Shown here piece by piece: positions 36,721 through 47,642 of a stretch of 64,000 bases of DNA. The stretch covers positions 12,793,030-12,857,029 of the forward strand of contig NC_068346.1 in NCBI RefSeq assembly GCF_014633365.1. Reading direction: 5' to 3'. The translations under genes and the position numbers were made by a program. The stretch's first letter is position 1. Each line of letters starts with the position of its first letter. The notes beneath the pieces were generated by a model. The model was given only the letters and a program-made list of their open reading frames with translations. It was not told the DNA's origin and ran no database searches. This stretch comes from Diospyros lotus. Its lineage: Eukaryota; Streptophyta; Magnoliopsida; Ericales; Ebenaceae.

Positions 36721-37680
36721 TAACTTTTTCTAACAACATTATATAATAAATAAACTTATAAGTTGAGTTAATGAATTACAAAAATTAAAAATTTGTTAAA
36801 AATTGTAATAAATCTAAAATTGTAGTTAGCTAATATTATAAAAGTTATTTTTTTTTCTAAAATTATAACAAATATTTAATTTACCCAATTATATATACTT
36901 AAAACAATATTAACAATCAAAATGTACATGTTACACCCACAATATATTTTACTTTGTATCCTTTTATCCTTCAAAGCAATGCCCAAAAATCAAATTCTTA
37001 AGTAAAAACTCAACTTCTCATGAATTTTATTTTTTTATTTTTAGACAATAATTTTATTTATCATATATATATTTATTTAAAAGAAAAATAAATGTAGCAT
37101 CAACCTATTTGACCTCGACTCCACCATTGTCGACCCCGATCCTTTCCTCATTTGATGTCCAATTCGATCATTAAGGCATTAGCTACATCTAGTAAAAGAC
37201 CCAAACCAAATCAACACACAAAGATTGACTTAGTAAGAAGAGGTGGCTTATACTTTTAATTAGCTTAAAGAGCGAAGGTGAGCCTATCTAAGTTCTAACA
37301 AATTTTTACTTTTCAAGATAATTTTCCATTTATTTTGTAACAATTTTAATTAAGTAAATAACAGCTTAATTAAAGACAATTAAATTTGATTCACGTTCAA
37401 AATGACATTATACTGAATTCCGACAATATATGTATATACACTTATATATATTTTGCTAGATCTGCGAATATTCTAATTCTGTATATAATTTATAAAGATG
37501 AATCGCCAACCCCGTAAATGGGAAATTAAGGCTGGATGAGATTACGAAACAGCGGAAGGAACCTTCTAAACGGAGACTTCCTACTTTTTCCTGGAAATGA
37601 TAAGAGACCGCCTTTTCCAAAGTCACCTTCCCCGTACTCCGTCAGCAACTTCCTGCCACGTCACCGGTTCAAAAAACGCG
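36721..37680. other. Gene-free AT-rich stretch
   Basis: Nothing coding seen. The last 150 bases are promoter-side DNA of the small gene at 37903. Confidence 0.5.
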
Positions 37681-37687
37681 CCAATTG

Positions 37688-37693
37688 CACGTG
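37688..37693 (+). promoter_or_regulatory. G-box upstream of small gene 1
   Basis: CACGTG palindrome about 215 bp before the ATG, with another ACGT core (GCCACGTCAC) near 37655. G-boxes are bound by plant bZIP/bHLH factors and are often linked to ABA or light response; use here is inferred. Confidence 0.45.
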
Positions 37694-37736
37694 TCCCACT
37701 CCACAGACGTAGATCTGAATTTCTTCTCCAATCTCT

Positions 37737-37820
37737 GTAAGTATCTCCACGCATTTCCATGTCAATGCATATATCATCCATATATATAGACAATTGATCA
37801 CCATCTCTCTATCCTCGCAG
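37737..37820 (+). other. Possible 5'-UTR intron of small gene 1
   Basis: GTAAGTATCT donor and TATCCTCGCAG acceptor, 84 bp apart, lie between the G-box and the ATG. The same interval also holds a TATATATAG box, so a TATA promoter at 37780 is the competing reading. Confidence 0.3.
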
Positions 37821-37902
37821 AATTTATTAAATTAAGCTTCACAATAGTACGCAACATCATATATAGAGGTTGATTCCATTTCCAGTCAGTCCAATTAAAG
37901 CG

Positions 37903-38379
37903 ATGCAAACAGCTTATTCCCTTCAGTTCCTAGGCCTCCCAGCGCACAGGACCTTTTCCGGCAGCCCTTGGCGGCGGAAAGCGGGGTCGTGGTCGGGCCA
38001 AAGAGTAAAAGGGCCTGATGGTTCCGGTGCAGTAGCTTTTGCATCAAAGAGGGATGCGTATGGCGATGGAGACTACAGCGGTGGCAGGGTGGTGGACGGG
38101 AACATGGGGGTGCTGAGGATGAGGATCCATGAGATGAAGGTGGCGGAAAGCGGCGGCGATCAGCCGGCGCAGCGTGATTGGATGGTGTGGGAGAAGAAGT
38201 ATGCTGGGAGTGGGAGATATGCGGAGGATATATGTGAGGCAACGGGGCAGCTGCAACGGTGGTTGATGGAGACTCGGCCGTCCTTGGCATTGGGGACGGT
38301 GGTTCTGATGGCCTTCAGTGTGCCAGCGACGGTGGCCGTGGTGGTGCTTCACTTGGTTCAAACCGTGAAAGGGCTGTGA
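37903..38379 (+). CDS. Small single-TM plant protein, paralogue 1
   Basis: 158 residues, single exon, ATG at 37903; the same frame runs upstream without an ATG. N-terminus basic and Ser/Gly-rich (residues 1-60), plausibly a targeting peptide. Conserved block: LRMRIHEMK (71-79), RDWMVWEKKY (91-100), EDICEATGQLQRWLMETRPSLALG (108-131), then one hydrophobic segment (about 127-150) with SVPA in it and a short tail. The block matches the gene at 41657, so the two are tandem duplicates. I do not recognise the family; pattern and size suggest a plant-specific membrane protein of unknown function. It is far more GC-rich than its surroundings, typical of a real gene in this window. Confidence 0.8.
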   Translation: MQTAYSLQFLGLPAHRTFSGSPWRRKAGSWSGQRVKGPDGSGAVAFASKRDAYGDGDYSGGRVVDGNMGVLRMRIHEMKVAESGGDQPAQRDWMVWEKKYAGSGRYAEDICEATGQLQRWLMETRPSLALGTVVLMAFSVPATVAVVVLHLVQTVKGL

Positions 38380-41300
38380 GCCCGGCGGCGGGGACTACTG
38401 TACGTACGTACTTTGGTCATGCATGGCAAATAAAAAAAGGGAAGAGCTTTGAAGAGTTTTATATATGCATGGATGGATCTTTTCCCAAAATGATGGCTGC
38501 TTAGGATTAAGTAAGAACTACCTGTTGTTGGAGATGTAAAGTACGCATATTTTCTATGGGATATTCACTTATTTGTTAAAATTAATTATATTATTATGCT
38601 ACCTGGTCCAAAAAAATACTGTTATAAAAAATTAAAATTTGAGAGTGAATCTAAGCAAAAAAAATAAAATAAAATTTTAGGGACAAAATGAAACGAAACC
38701 TATTATTTTAAGGGTAAAATGAATAATTATAAGAAGTTCAGGAACAATTTAAACCCCAAAAAAAATGTTAGAGGGTACACTAACCAAAATAAAAAATAAA
38801 ATTAAGAGACCAATTAGGCCTTTTTTTGCAAGAAAAATACTAAATTTTATTTTTTCAATGAGGATCCCCCTCGACCCTTCTTTCATTAATATTTGTTATA
38901 TAATCTCAAAAATTAATATTTATACCCACACTTTTATCTCAGCATGACTATCTTTTAATCTAAATATTACTATTTTTTAATAGCACTTTCATATATTTCG
39001 AGTAAAAAATTTGATTGTCACACTTCTTCTTTAATCGTGATTAAGAATTTAATCATATTTTTTATATGCAACAAATTTATTAATAATTACAATTTAAGTA
39101 CTTGTAAAATTTCGTTCTTATTACTATTTTAAGAGCTGACCCTCATATTATTCTGGTTAAAGTTTTTTATTGTAGTATATATTGAATAAAAAATATTGTC
39201 TACAGAAAAAGAAATAAAAAATATAGCAACTGTCTCAATCAATAGAAACGGCCGGGCGCCTGTACTGTACGCGGCGCAATCAATGTCGTGTATAATATAT
39301 AATATCACTAACACATGGGCGGTCGGGATAATAATATACTATAATATAACTGAAAATATTCTGATTAGAAAATAAGTGGATGGGATAAATTTTTAATTGG
39401 AATAAATCCATTTCATAATCAAATTTGATATTCTAATTATAATCAAATTCAAAGTTTTAATCACGATCAAATTAGAAATCCTAATCACAATCAAATTTAA
39501 ATTTTGAGTTACAATTATAACAACGAGCATTTCAAGCTCTCTTTCAAATTTATAGTCAAAGATATTGAAAATTCACGAGAGTCTTCTAAATAGTAGTGAT
39601 TGAATAGTACATGAATTCTCAAGAAAGTCTCTCAAAGGCTGATAAAAAGATTTTTGAGTGAGGTCACTCAATTATCTCTTACTCTTAATTATTCAATTTT
39701 TTTCACTCAATTGACATCACTAAGTCTCTCAGTTATCCAATAATTTCTTACACCCATAACTTATTTTTATAAATTTCTTCTTTCAACAAGCTTTTTGAGC
39801 CTCAGAGATTGACCCACTTATTTGGACACATCAATTATATATTTTAAAAATATATAAATAGATATATAGTTTCTAGATATTTCTAAAAATATATTTTTAT
39901 TGCAAAATATATTTAAAACACACACAAAAATTATATATATATATAAAAAAAACTATCATGGTTAGTTTATTGAGAAAATGAATAATATAAATAAACTAAA
40001 AATATTCTCAAGAACACCCCCAAATTCTTTAGTTCAATGGCAAGCCCTCCTTGGGAACCAAATTCTTTAGGTCTTAGTTAAATTCGTGCTATATGAACGA
40101 TATTTTTTAGAATTTTTCTGTTATCATGTTATTAAATTTCATTTACTTATGTTTTAATGAACAATTCTCATATTAAACGCAAGCACATGAAAAAGCCCTG
40201 GCAGACCAAATAAATAAAAATCAATATGTTAGTGAACAATCCCCCTAATAACTTGAGATACAAAACAACTACAACCCTTAACGTATGTTATTAGCATTTG
40301 CTTTACATTTACTCATCTCTTTTGCTGGCTCCACCTAAACCATTATTAACACACCACCCTTACCGTGTAACCATTGTTTTTCTTCTTACTCGATTGCATA
40401 CGAAGAAACCAACTACTAGGAAGGCATTATATATCCAAATATTGATGGTACGTAAAATCCATCAATAATTAATTAATTCGGGCTAACATGAATCAACGAA
40501 TATTAGAGAGTTCAAAGCAGCTGTCCAGTCCAGCTGCATGCTCACCGTTAAAAAAGATAGCCTTTCTAATAATTGAAAATAAGCAAGCGAATGATTCAAA
40601 TCCACCCCTTGGAGTTTAGAATTGTCCCGATTATGTTGTGGGCAGTTAGGGAGAAAACATCATCATTAAGCCAACAACCCTTATATCTAGCTTTCACATG
40701 GTGGAGTGGACAGAATTACCCAATTTGCCAACATAAAGCATGATCCAATAATTTGAAACTGCTACAGTATGGGGGCATTCCTCTGCCAGCTTTCTAGCTA
40801 CAAGATTAAACTAATATACGTGTATATATGATTTACTTATAAAATAGCAAAATGGCCGACGGGCCATAATAAATAAATGGATAAAGTTTGAAAAGTTGCT
40901 AATTGAGATACAAAGAACTTGGCTTAAAAAAAGCGCCGTCCTCCAAGTCTAGTCAAAAATCACATCGAAGCCAAATTGCGAGAAGCCATTGGGGATTCCC
41001 TTTCATCATTTATCAATAGCCGATTTGGGTATTTCTCCGCTGGAGGAGGCAACACCGTTATGATCTACAACCGCGATTAATTGCGCGAGTCCTCTCAGGT
41101 TGATAATGATACCTAATCTAATAATAATTGTATCAAATTAATCCATTAATCAGCTACGTACGTAAAACCCAGCATTTCATGTATTTGTATTAATTTCTGC
41201 AATCCCATATATCGAATGTAAATCTATTATTTGCCAATTTCGGTACAAGTTTGGGGGTTCTTATAATAAATTGAATTCTAATCAACCACGAGAGCATCGC

Positions 41301-41500
41301 GGGATATTTCCAAGTTCCACCGAATCAAGCCACTTGTGGGTCCCACAAAATAATATTACAAAATAATTAGAACGCGTAATGGGGCTTCTGTCGGTTAATA
41401 ATACACGGCTTTGCCCCTTTTTCGCTCTTCCTTTGCCTTAGCTACCAAGTCATCCTCACACATGCACCCACATTATGCTTTATAAGAATATTATTAAGAT
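38380..41500. other. Intergenic AT-rich stretch between the small paralogues
   Basis: No coding frame with recognisable content. Imperfect AATCAAATTTGA / TAATCACAATCAAATT phrases at 39410-39520. The last 200 bases are the promoter side of the second gene. Confidence 0.6.
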
Positions 41501-41563
41501 CCGCATTTATGGATCAGAATGGCCATTGGTATCTAGCTAAGCGTCTCATACTTCTCCTCCTCC

Positions 41564-41571
41564 TATATAAA
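41564..41571 (+). promoter_or_regulatory. TATA box of small gene 2
   Basis: TATATAAA about 93 bp before the ATG, preceded by a CT-rich patch, which would start transcription near 41595-41600 and give a leader of about 60 nt. Confidence 0.65.
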
Positions 41572-41656
41572 CGGAACCAAAACCCACCAATTTCCCAACG
41601 CACCCAAAACCCATCAATTTCAGTTCAGCGAATTCCAGAAGCATTTAGTACAACTC

Positions 41657-42130
41657 ATGGCCTCGTCATCATCATCACCTTCCTTTTCCTCATCTTTCCT
41701 GCCACGTAGTAGGCCTTCTTCGACGAGAAGACGTACGAAGCAGAGAGCTCCAACATTAATATCAATGGCGTCTGCACCCAGTAACGAAGCTCACGACCCG
41801 AATTTCTACCGGAACGGCCGGCGGGGGTTGGTGGACGAGAACCTGATCGTGCTGAGGAAGAGACTCCACGAGATGAAGATGATGGAGAGGAACTACGAGC
41901 CGCCGTCAGATTGGATGGAGTGGGAGAAGAATTGCTATGCGGGATACGACGAGTTTGTGTGTGAAGCAATGGGGTTTCTGCAGGCCAAGCTGATGGACAC
42001 AAGGCCGTGTTTGGCCCTGGGAATGGTGGCGCTCGTTGGTCTCAGCGTGCCGGCTTCAATTGGCCTGCTTTTGTTTCATTTGATGGAGATGAGCAGGGAA
42101 GTTTTAGCTGCTGTTCATCTCATCACTTAG
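41657..42130 (+). CDS. Small single-TM plant protein, paralogue 2
   Basis: 157 residues, single exon, ATG at 41657. N-terminus: Ser-rich then Arg-rich (residues 1-35), like a plastid transit peptide. Then LRKRLHEMK (66-74), SDWMEWEKN (84-92), DEFVCEAMGFLQAKLMDTRPCLALG (98-122), a hydrophobic helix (about 117-141) with SVPA, and a short tail. It shares the D-W-M-x-W-E-K, CEA-G-LQ-LM-TRP-LALG and SVPA pattern with the gene 3.3 kb upstream. The two are diverged outside this block, so the duplication is not recent. Function unknown; the shared block predicts a soluble helical part anchored by one membrane helix. Confidence 0.85.
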   Translation: MASSSSSPSFSSSFLPRSRPSSTRRRTKQRAPTLISMASAPSNEAHDPNFYRNGRRGLVDENLIVLRKRLHEMKMMERNYEPPSDWMEWEKNCYAGYDEFVCEAMGFLQAKLMDTRPCLALGMVALVGLSVPASIGLLLFHLMEMSREVLAAVHLIT

Positions 42131-42132
42131 AT

Positions 42133-42360
42133 ATATATATATATATATTAGAAAGAAAAAAAAGAAGAAGAAATTGATTGAAATTTTTAATTTTGTAAAT
42201 ATTTAGTTGTAAGGGACAACTTTAATTTGTAGTATTCAGCTGTTTGGTGTGAATTTTGATCCATTAATTAATTAGTGAAAGTATATATATATATATACAT
42301 ACATACATCGTGAATTTCTGTGTTTACTCTTTGGTGGGGGGAGAGAGAGAGAGAGAGAGA
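42133..42360. repeat. TA and GA microsatellites downstream of small gene 2
   Basis: (TA)n at 42133-42150 and 42280-42296, a GTATATA-type run, and (GA)n at about 42340-42361. Confidence 0.85.
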
Positions 42361-43454
42361 GGGCTGGGGCATGCACTGTACCAATTGCCAACTCATCTTC
42401 AAGTCAGCATTTTATCTTTGTCAAGATAGCATTTAATTGAAGAAGTTGACCGAATAATATAAATAGAAAATAAGTTTAGTATATTATTCAAAATTTTAAT
42501 TTTTTAAATTAAAAGTTAAGTTAAAGAGTTTAATTTTTTAATAATTAACCCATATATATGTACGGTACGGCCACCCTTGCATGCCATATTACAAGAAAGC
42601 CATCTATTAGATCCTAGGAGCGGCTTAAATGGACAAGCAGATGCAGTTTCGCCTAGGGTACCCATGAAAATGTTGAAATTGAATAGATTAAAATTATGTA
42701 AAAATCAAACTGAATTAATCAAAAAAAAATATAAAAATCAAACAAATTGACTATCTAAAAAATTGAATCGACTGAAAAAATTGAAAAAACAAAAAAGGAA
42801 AAAAAATAAAAAAATTACATGCTCAAAAAATATTTTCCAATCATTCGAATAAATAGTTACGTTACATAAGTAATTATAAATATTACTTGACTAATAAAAA
42901 GAATTAGTCGATTATTTTTTAAAATAGAAAAGAATTGAAAAACTCTCTATTTATTACTTGATTATTCTTGAAATTGTACGATAATAGTGAATTTGACTAA
43001 TAAAAAGAATTAGTCGATTATTTTTTAAAATAAAAAAGGATTAAAAAATTCTCTGTTTATTACTTGATTATTCTTGAAATTATACGCAAGTAATTTAATT
43101 ATTATTAGTGAACAATATTAGTCGATTAATCTTATAGAGAGTGATCTGATTTTTAAATTATTATTACTCAAATAACGAGTAATATTAGTCGATTAATCTA
43201 GGGAACTACACGATTAATTACTACATCATACTCAATTAACATGCAACATTAATCGAGTAATAAAATTCTATTAAAGTAGTCGGTCAGTTCGGTTATTTCA
43301 ATTTTTTTCAATAATTGAATCAAATCGAAATAACTGAAATTGTTAAACTTGAAAATCAAACCGAATTGACCGTTAGCTTAAACCGAAACGAATCGACAAT
43401 TTCGTTCAATTTAATTCGGTTATTTTGGTTAAACCAAAATTTTACTCACCCCTG
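42361..43454. other. Gene-free AT-rich stretch with hAT-type terminus
   Basis: Includes a direct duplication of about 106 bp: 42889-42994 and 42995-43090 (GACTAATAAAAAGAATTAGTCG block). The end at 43454, read in reverse, begins CAGGGGTGAGTAAAATTTTGG, a common plant non-autonomous hAT terminus, followed by AACCGA-type phrases. The matching left end was not found. Confidence 0.45.
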
Positions 43455-44019
43455 ATCTTCCCAAATCCATTAAGTTTGGATTAAATAAAAATGGTTTAAA
43501 TCTAAATCTCTTTGCATTTGGATTGTTAAACATAGTTCACAATTATTTATTTTACCATTTACTTTTATTCTTAAACCAATCAACATTTTTTTCACTTGTT
43601 TGTACTCTCAACCATATTTCTAAGGTGTACAAATTCTAATTTAGATTTATTGTCCTTCGATTATAATAATAAATTTATTTACTAAAAATACCATCATCAA
43701 ATTGCTTTTAAAAAAAAGAACAATCAAATCGCATAAAATTGTCCTTATACATATATTCAAATGCTTAAATCAGAATCTTGAAAATGTTTTAAAAAAGTTA
43801 CAAAACTCTTGAATCAGTACTAATGGTATATCTTTTTTTATAACGAAGGTTTATCTATTTATAACTAATCAGTTTATAATAAATATTTTTAGTATTTTGA
43901 GATTAATTAAGATTAAATTTTTTATAAATTATGCCTATCTTTCATGAAATTTTCGATGAGATTTTTGAATATTGAAGTTTTCATATTTGTAGGTCATTCG
44001 GGATCTTCAAGAGGGTTTT

Positions 44020-44175
44020 TTTTGGGCAATTTCCAGGACTGCTGTTGGCTGCCGCGGTGGCCCGGCCGCTCCGATGGGACCTCATCGGCGGGCGGCAGAC
44101 TTTTGGGATGTATGCGTTCTTCTTGGCCAAGTGCCCACCTGGCTCCAGAGATATGAAGTTGAAATCAATTTGTAA
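44020..44175 (+). other. Orphan exon-like GC-rich segment
   Basis: A sharp GC-rich island in AT-rich DNA. One plus-strand frame (about 44041-44190) reads LLAAAVARPLRWDLIGGRQT, then FGMYAFFLAKCPPGSRDMKL and KSICKVVVT, preceded by an acceptor-like ATTTCCAG and followed by TTTGTAAGG, a donor-like site. It looks like one exon, or a captured exon, of a protein I do not recognise. No further exon was found on either side. Confidence 0.35.
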
Positions 44176-44299
44176 GGTTGTGGTTACTTAACCGTTTTGA
44201 AGCAACACAAAATACCTATTGACTCGTTGAGTGAAAGGGTGGGGTAGTAGTAAGTGGTTTGATTTTTAAATCCAGATCAGATGCCCAACAACTTCACTT

Positions 44300-44326
44300 C
44301 CCCCCCCCCCCCCCCCCCCCCCCCCC
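44300..44326. repeat. Poly-C tract
   Basis: 27 consecutive C just before hAT copy 1. Long C runs are also inside both hAT elements and at 49272-49285; length is prone to sequencing error. Confidence 0.9.
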
Positions 44327-44390
44327 AGTCCTTTTCTGTATTTTCTGGTCAAGTGAAGTCTTTTGTTCTGTATTTTCAATGGCCAACAAT

Positions 44391-47300
44391 TAGACATGGC
44401 CAAAATTGAACCGGATCGGCGATTCGAACCAGAACCGGACCGGCCGGAACCGGCCGAACCGGAACCGGACCGAACCGGCGAAATTCGGTCCGGTTCCGGT
44501 TCAAGGTTCCGGAGAACCGGAACCGCCGGTTCCGCGGAACCGGACCGTTGCCCCCCCCTCCCCCGTGGCCCCCCCCCGTGCGGCCGTCCCCCCCTCCCCC
44601 CCCGTGCGGCCGTGCCCCCCCCTCCCCCGTGGCCCCCCCCTCGTGCGGCCGTCCCCCCCTCCCCCAACGGTCCAAATTTGGACCGTTGCCCCCCCCCCCC
44701 CAACGGTCCAAAATTGGACTTGGACCGTTGGCTGCCACCCCCAGCCAATTTTTTTTTTTTTTTAAATTTTATAATTCCTATCTATATATACCCCTCCCTC
44801 CCCCACTCATTTTTCACACTTTCTCTCTCTCTCTCTCTCTCTTTCAAGTCTCAAGCTATTATTCTCTCAATTTTGTCTCTCATTTAATATTTTAATTTCA
44901 ATTTCTTCAATCTTCTCATTTTGTTATTTATCAATTTATTCAATTATATTGTTAATTATTTATTACTTGTTACTATATTATTTTATCATTATTATATTTT
45001 TTTATTATCATACTTTTTTCAAAAAAATGGCAAGTGAAGGTAGAAATGTTGAAAATGTTGAGTTTGAAGCTCAAAATTTTCAAACACAAGAGAGTGAAAC
45101 TCAACAAAAGGGAGGTGAAAAAATTTCTACTTCTGATATTTTTAATATTCATTTCAAGAAAACACCAAAAGGAGATGGTAAATTTGATGTATCTTGTAAT
45201 TATTGTAATCAGGTATACAAATTCAAGCAAGGAGGTGGATATGGTACTTTCGCCCGACATTTGCAAACAAAGCACCCGCTCAAGGTTGGATTGAGCCGTG
45301 ATCAAACACAAATATCCGGGTTTGCTACCTCTTCAAACTCTCCTCAATTATTTCATTATAATGAAGCTAATTGTAGGTCTGGTTTAGCTGAAATGGTAGC
45401 AATTGATCATTTATCTTTTAGTTTTGGTGAAAAATTAGGTTTTACTCGATTTTGTCAAAACTTTGTTAATCCTAGTTTTAAATCAATTCCTAGAAATACT
45501 TTGAAAAGGAATTTGTTAAAATTGTTTAAAAACTCAAAAATTGAATTGATAACATATTTTCAAAACAATAATATTAATATTTCTATTTGTAGTGATATTT
45601 GGAGTGATCATTGGCAAACTCATTCATATATGGGTATTACTTGTCATTGGGTTGATAAAAATTATGTTTTACAAAAAAGAATTCTTGCGTATCTATGTTT
45701 TGATGAAAGTCATAATGCTGAAAATATTTGTAGATTAATTCAACAAATTTTACAAGAATATAGATTAGTTAATAGAATTTTTTCAATTTCTTTTGATAAT
45801 GCATCGGCTAATACTGCTTCTATTAATGAATTGAAAAGAATTTGCCAACCAAATTTTGGTGGAAGATTTTTTCATGTTAGATGTGCATGTCATGTTTTAA
45901 ATTTATGTGTTCAAGATGGTATTAAGTCACTTAATTCTTATTTAGATCCAATTAGAAATGTTATTTCTTATATTTGGGTACACCCTCGAACTGCAAAAGC
46001 ATGGGCACATTTTTGCACCTCCAATGGTCAAACCCCAAAACGTTTTTCAAAAGATGTCCTTACTCGTTGGAACTCAACTTTTAAATTACTTAATCAATCT
46101 TTTGAATATAAAGATTTATTGTGTTCTTTTGCAGCAAATTATATTCCACAATATCCTATTTTTCCAACTATGTGGAATGTTTGTAGTTCAATTTTGAATA
46201 TTTTACGAATTTTTAATGATGCTACTCATACACTTAGTAGTGTTTATAAACCAACTTCACATCAATTTTTAATAGAAGCAATGAATGTGGCCGGTGTATT
46301 AATGGAAGGAATTAATGTTGAAGAAATTTGTCATGCTGTTTTAGAAATGAGAGAAAAATGGTTACGTTATTATCAATTTATTCCTGAAATTTTTCTTGTT
46401 ACTATGGTATTTGATCTTAGGTGTAAATTTGATGGTTTAATTGAGTGTTTGTCTAACTATTATTCGTTGTTAGGATTAGAAAATAATGAAGAAATTGATG
46501 TGAATATTATAATTTCTAAGGTTAGAACTTTATGCAATCAATTATATGAAGCATATGTTATTGCTCCTAGTAGTGAAGAATCATTTCCATCCATGGCTCC
46601 GCATTCCTCTTCCTCCCAACCAATGAAATGGGGTCATAAATTTTTAGATCAAAGGAGGAAAAAACCTAGATCGAGCTCACATTCGGAGCTCGAAACTTAT
46701 CTAACCACAGTTTTTGAGTTTGGTGATGATACAGGTTTAAATTTTGAAATTTTGGAGTGGTGGAAAAGGCACAAGGAGACATTTCCAACTCTTGCAATTA
46801 TTGCAAGTCAACTTCTTGCAGTTTCAGCTTCAACTGTAGCCGTTGAACAAACATTCAGTAGTGGAGGCAACATTTTGGACGAAAGAAGATCAAGATTGGC
46901 TCCAGAATCATTGGAAGCTCAAGTTTGCCTCGATGATTGGGAAAGAGCTAACATGCGACGTCAAAAAGAACTTATCCATTCATCATCATCTGACGAATGG
47001 GTTAATGATGGTTCAACAACGGCGACTTCCGACTCCAATGAAGATGCGTAGGATCCAAGTCCATATTTTATTTTTTTTCACATTTGTAAAAATTAATTAC
47101 TTGTATTACATTTTTGTTGTAATTATTTTTTAATGAAATTAAGTCTAATTCTATTTTTTATTTTTTATTTTTCACATTTGTAAAAATTAATTACTTGTAT
47201 TACATACTTGTTTAGTTGTTTTAATTATTTTTAATGAAATTATTACTTATATTTCTTCAATTTTTAGTAGTGTTTTTTTATTAAAAATATGGTTGAGAAT

Positions 47301-47625
47301 ATTTATATTTACAATTACATTTAACAATTAAAAATCGAAACCAAACCGAACCGAACAACGGAACAAGGACCAAAATTGAATACAACAATATTTAAAAAAA
47401 ATTAAAAAAATTCGGTTTGAATCGGAACCGGAACCGTTGACCGAACCGGCTCAAACCGTTGACCGAACCGGTCCAAACCGTTGACCGAACCGGCACGAAC
47501 CGGAACCGGAACCGAACCGTCCCAAACCGCCATTGGGCGGTTCGGTTCAGGTTCAAAGATTTCTTGAACCAGAACCGGCGGTTCATGAACCGGAACCGGC
47601 AGTTCATGAACCGTGGCCATGTCTA
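44391..47625 (+). mobile_element. hAT copy 1, complete, TSD CCAACAAT
   Basis: 3235-bp Ac-type hAT element. TIR TAGACATGGCC at 44391 and its reverse complement ending at 47625. Perfect 8-bp target duplication CCAACAAT (44383-44390, 47626-47633). Subterminal regions are packed with GGAACCGG / CCGGTTC phrases: 44400-44545 on the left, 47405-47610 on the right. Inside the left arm is a C-rich minisatellite (about 44550-44720) with CGTGCGGCC phrases and a 24-bp palindrome at 44665-44688 (CAACGGTCCAAA..TTTGGACCGTTG type). One transposase frame occupies the middle. A promoter-like CT-repeat lies at 44821-44842. Very similar to the inverted copy at 55335-58616. Confidence 0.95.
45027..47051 (+). CDS. 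hAT transposase, BED finger type, intact frame
   Basis: 674 residues, no intron visible. The start is ATG at 45027; the frame stays open 26 codons further upstream only through a TTG, and copy 2 has a stop there, so ATG is the start. Domains: BED zinc finger with C57-X2-C60 and H78-X4-H83; hAT catalytic core with ICSDIWSDHW, SISFDNASANT, FHVRCACHVLNLCVQDG and TRWNSTFKLL; C-terminal hAT dimerisation domain with FEILEWWKRH, FPTLAIIASQLLAV and QTFSSGGNILDERRSRL (about 570-640). It is expected to bind the element ends and cut and paste it. Two residues differ from the usual family motifs: L345 and L464 where copy 2 and many relatives have Pro (DVPTRW, FDPR). Activity is therefore uncertain. Confidence 0.92.
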   Translation: MASEGRNVENVEFEAQNFQTQESETQQKGGEKISTSDIFNIHFKKTPKGDGKFDVSCNYCNQVYKFKQGGGYGTFARHLQTKHPLKVGLSRDQTQISGFATSSNSPQLFHYNEANCRSGLAEMVAIDHLSFSFGEKLGFTRFCQNFVNPSFKSIPRNTLKRNLLKLFKNSKIELITYFQNNNINISICSDIWSDHWQTHSYMGITCHWVDKNYVLQKRILAYLCFDESHNAENICRLIQQILQEYRLVNRIFSISFDNASANTASINELKRICQPNFGGRFFHVRCACHVLNLCVQDGIKSLNSYLDPIRNVISYIWVHPRTAKAWAHFCTSNGQTPKRFSKDVLTRWNSTFKLLNQSFEYKDLLCSFAANYIPQYPIFPTMWNVCSSILNILRIFNDATHTLSSVYKPTSHQFLIEAMNVAGVLMEGINVEEICHAVLEMREKWLRYYQFIPEIFLVTMVFDLRCKFDGLIECLSNYYSLLGLENNEEIDVNIIISKVRTLCNQLYEAYVIAPSSEESFPSMAPHSSSSQPMKWGHKFLDQRRKKPRSSSHSELETYLTTVFEFGDDTGLNFEILEWWKRHKETFPTLAIIASQLLAVSASTVAVEQTFSSGGNILDERRSRLAPESLEAQVCLDDWERANMRRQKELIHSSSSDEWVNDGSTTATSDSNEDA

Positions 47626-47642
47626 CCAACAATGCCTCAGCC

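Noticed and set aside
44266..44895. Overlapping Pro/Arg/Gly-rich open frames of 115-174 codons on both strands in the hAT left arm
   Set aside because: They arise from C-rich minisatellite and GGAACCGG repeats, overlap on both strands, and change with repeat length.
44949..45026. Hydrophobic N-terminal extension of the hAT transposase
   Set aside because: It would need a TTG start, and copy 2 has an in-frame stop in this stretch; the ATG at 45027 is the start.
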